Position numbers and translations under genes: made by a program
Part shown: piece by piece, positions 62,326 to 64,000 of the stretch
Numbering within the stretch: position 1 is the first letter of the stretch
How the letters are laid out: the number at the start of each line of letters is the position of its first letter
The notes under the pieces: model-generated
What the model was told of the DNA's origin: nothing
What the model saw: only the letters and a program-made list of their open reading frames with translations
Database searches by the model: none
Origin: Mesostigma viride
Taxonomy: Eukaryota; Streptophyta; Mesostigmatophyceae; Mesostigmatales; Mesostigmataceae
Assembly (NCBI GenBank): GCA_009746045.1
Contig: RPFO01000076.1
Location: 1,302,114 to 1,366,113, forward strand
DNA: 64,000 nucleotides
Direction: 5' to 3'

Positions 62326-63541
62326 TGGCCAGCTGTGTCCCGTGTGCTCGAACCAAGGCTAACTTTAGCGCAGATCATGGTGCCAAGGAGCTGATGTCGC
62401 TTCCCATCAAGGGCTTGTTTTATCGCTGGCACGTCGATCTGTGCGGGCCGTTTCAGGAGAGCCCTGACGGCAACCTCTATGTCATGGTATGCGTGGAGAG
62501 CTTTAGCAAATGGGTTGAGTTGATCCCCATTGCTGACAAGCATGCCGCTACCACAGCGAAGCATTTTGCGGACATCATAACCAGGTTTGGGGCTCCCGCG
62601 GAGGTAGTCACGGACCAGGGTGGTGAGTTCAGGGGTGAGTTCCAGGAGTTGCTGGATGGATGTCTTATTGATCACCGTCGCACTTCTCGGGAGCATCCTC
62701 AGGCCAATGGTTTGGCTGAGAGATTGGTGCAGACCGTCAAGCAGGCGCTGCGCAAGTGGAGCCTGCAGGTGCCGGAGTCGGCCAGGTGGGATCGCGAGTT
62801 GGCATGGATTGCCATGGGTTATCGCATGTCTCCCCAGAGTCTCTCGCTACCTTCTCCCCGTATTTCCTTCTGTTCGGGCGTAATCCTCTTTTGCCTACGG
62901 AGGCACAGGTTGCGCACCCCGAACCCATGGCCTTCGACAACGCTCAGCAATTTTTGGTTGAGGTGCTGGCCAGGGCAGAGACTTTTAAGAAGGTCATGCC
63001 CATCGCGATGAACAACTTGTTCATTGCTCAGCACAGGGACTCCCTGCGTTACGCTCAGCGCCGGGGGGGCGCATACATGGCTCGCCAGCTGCGGTTTAGG
63101 CCAGGGCAGTATGTTTTCCTGCGCACTCAGCTGAAGCACACTTTGGATGTGGAGGCGGGGCCCACCATTTTGCGCATTGTGGCTATCAAACCATCGGGAG
63201 TGGCAATTTTGGAGGGCGCCGACGGGAGCCGTACGACTGACAACCTCAGCAATCTCAGTCCCTGCTCGCTGCCCAATTTGGTCCACGACCTCCAACCGCA
63301 CACGTCTCGCCGAGTCAAGGACGCCCAGTGTCAGGTTTGTCACCGGGTCGATCAGGCGGAGTCCATGTTATTGTGTGATCAGTGTAACTGTGGTTGGCAC
63401 ATGCAGTGCTTGCAGCCAGTGGTCACCAGCATTCCGGAGGGGGATTGGTTTTGTCCAGTGTGCACCGCTGCGCAGTTTACCTCCCGCAGCTTGACTGCGG
63501 TCACCGCTGCCCTTGTCTTGGTACGATCGCTGTCTTCGTGA
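62301..63541 (+). pseudogene. Ty3/gypsy integrase with C-terminal PHD finger, one frameshift
   Basis: The HHCC finger is completed by CVPCAR. The core has D in WHVDLCGPF, D in VVTDQGGEFRG and E in HPQANGLAERLVQTVK. A shift near 62840 moves to the frame SPYFLLFGRNPLLPTEAQ, then FRPGQYVFLRTQLKHTLD (an SH3-like C-terminal domain), then the PHD finger. It ends at TGA 63541. In place of a chromodomain, the tail has a PHD finger that could direct integration to marked histones. Confidence 0.9.
63329..63469 (+). other. PHD finger at the end of the Ty3 integrase
   Basis: Reads CQVCHRVDQAESMLLCDQCN, then CGWHMQCLQPVV, then IPEGDWFCPVCTA: the C4-H-C3 cross-brace pattern with the conserved Trp two residues before the last C-x-x-C pair. 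PHD fingers of this kind commonly bind histone H3 tails; which mark is read cannot be told here. Confidence 0.9.
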
Positions 63542-63712
63542 TGGGGCCGGTCGCCAGCGAGGGGGGGAATCATGGGACAGGTCCTCGCCCACCCCACAGG
63601 GCATGCAGTTAAGGCAGGCACGTCAGCTCAGCTCATTTGGGTTTTACCAAATTAAGCTGAGTGGCCAGCCGCCATGGTGGCGCCGGAGATTGTGGCACGC
63701 AGACGCGACAGC

Positions 63713-64000
63713 TGTCACGGACGCGAGCTATGTCATCCGGGCGGCGCCCACTATGCACAAGACCGGTGACGTGCGCAAGGAATTTGTTTTCTACGCATTT
63801 TCGACAAAGGCTAGTGACCGGGGGGGACACTAGCACTTGCAGCATAAGAGCGGACGAAAGTGTACGTGCATGCGCGCCGGGCCAGGCACAGCTGGGCGCG
63901 CAGCACTGACTTGAGCGGACGGCAGCACAAGTGCGCAGCGTCGAGAGGATCATACGCGTGTTAGTGGACAGCTGGAGCTGAAGCTGGACTGCTGGACTTC
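63713..64000 (+). repeat. 3' LTR of the Ty3/gypsy element, truncated by the window
   Basis: First 288 bp identical to 53964-54252 except for one G fewer in the run at about 63820. 63542-63712 before it is noncoding; I see no clear polypurine tract there. Confidence 0.95.

Larger units (their letters stand above)
53964..64000 (+). mobile_element. Ty3/gypsy-type LTR retrotransposon with DNA methyltransferase and PHD finger
   Basis: LTR starts TGTCACGGACGCG at 53964 and again at 63713; the right LTR runs off the window. Over the 288 bp that can be compared the LTRs differ by one G in a G-run, so it is young. Order: gag (coiled coil, zinc knuckle), protease, C5-methyltransferase, RT-RNase H, integrase, PHD finger. 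RT before integrase is the Ty3 order. One-base shifts occur near 58180, 60035, 60780, 62285 and 62840, several at homopolymers. Confidence 0.93.

Overview
The window looks like a piece of a large, repeat-rich eukaryotic nuclear genome. It has LTR, DIRS-type and DNA transposons, GT-AG introns, satellites and no host operon or rRNA. Kangaroo/PAT-like DIRS elements and these Copia/Ty3 types fit a green alga best, but the species cannot be named from sequence alone. I see no intact single-copy host gene. Nearly everything is transposable element (TE), nested several layers deep, and most coding regions carry one or more 1-base frameshifts, often at homopolymers (real decay or assembly indels).

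Nesting, from target duplications and rejoined reading frames. The bottom layer is a minus-strand Copia relic (Copia-I) in three pieces (53516-52519, 10133-9516, 1689-1228). Copia-C (10139-52513, TSD GGAGG) split it, and Copia-A1 (1690-9515, TSD GTTCC) split it again. Copia-C was then opened twice within gag. One opening holds a chain of three TTAA-flanked DNA elements: H (11565-12393), giant G (12398-35794) and F (35799-37684). The other holds Copia-A2 (38191-46041, TSD CACCC). Inside G, a DIRS-type retrotransposon (20568-25802) interrupts a large exon of a spliced MULE/SWIM transposase gene on the minus strand. To the right, a second DIRS fragment (53517-53963) is cut by a Ty3/gypsy element (53964 to beyond the end). 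A solo Copia-A LTR (313-937) and tRNA-related palindromes occupy the left edge.

Three things stand out. (1) The Ty3/gypsy element encodes a C5 cytosine-DNA methyltransferase between protease and reverse transcriptase, and a PHD finger after the integrase: a chromatin writer and a likely reader in one retroelement. (2) Element G is about 18 kb without its DIRS insert. It has TTAA target sites and piggyBac-like short termini but carries a multi-exon MULE-type DDE gene with a long poly-Asn tract and duplicated exons; its inverted arms have grown satellite arrays. (3) Two distinct Copia families share an unusual gene order (gag-integrase-protease-RT-RNase H), an HGDD instead of YVDD at the RT active site, and LTRs that begin AGTT and end AACT rather than TG...CA.

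The LTR pairs of Copia-C (1 difference seen in 454 bp) and Copia-A2 (1 seen in 616 bp) and the two DIRS A repeats are nearly identical. The nest therefore built up quickly and recently, and G must have moved after Copia-C inserted.
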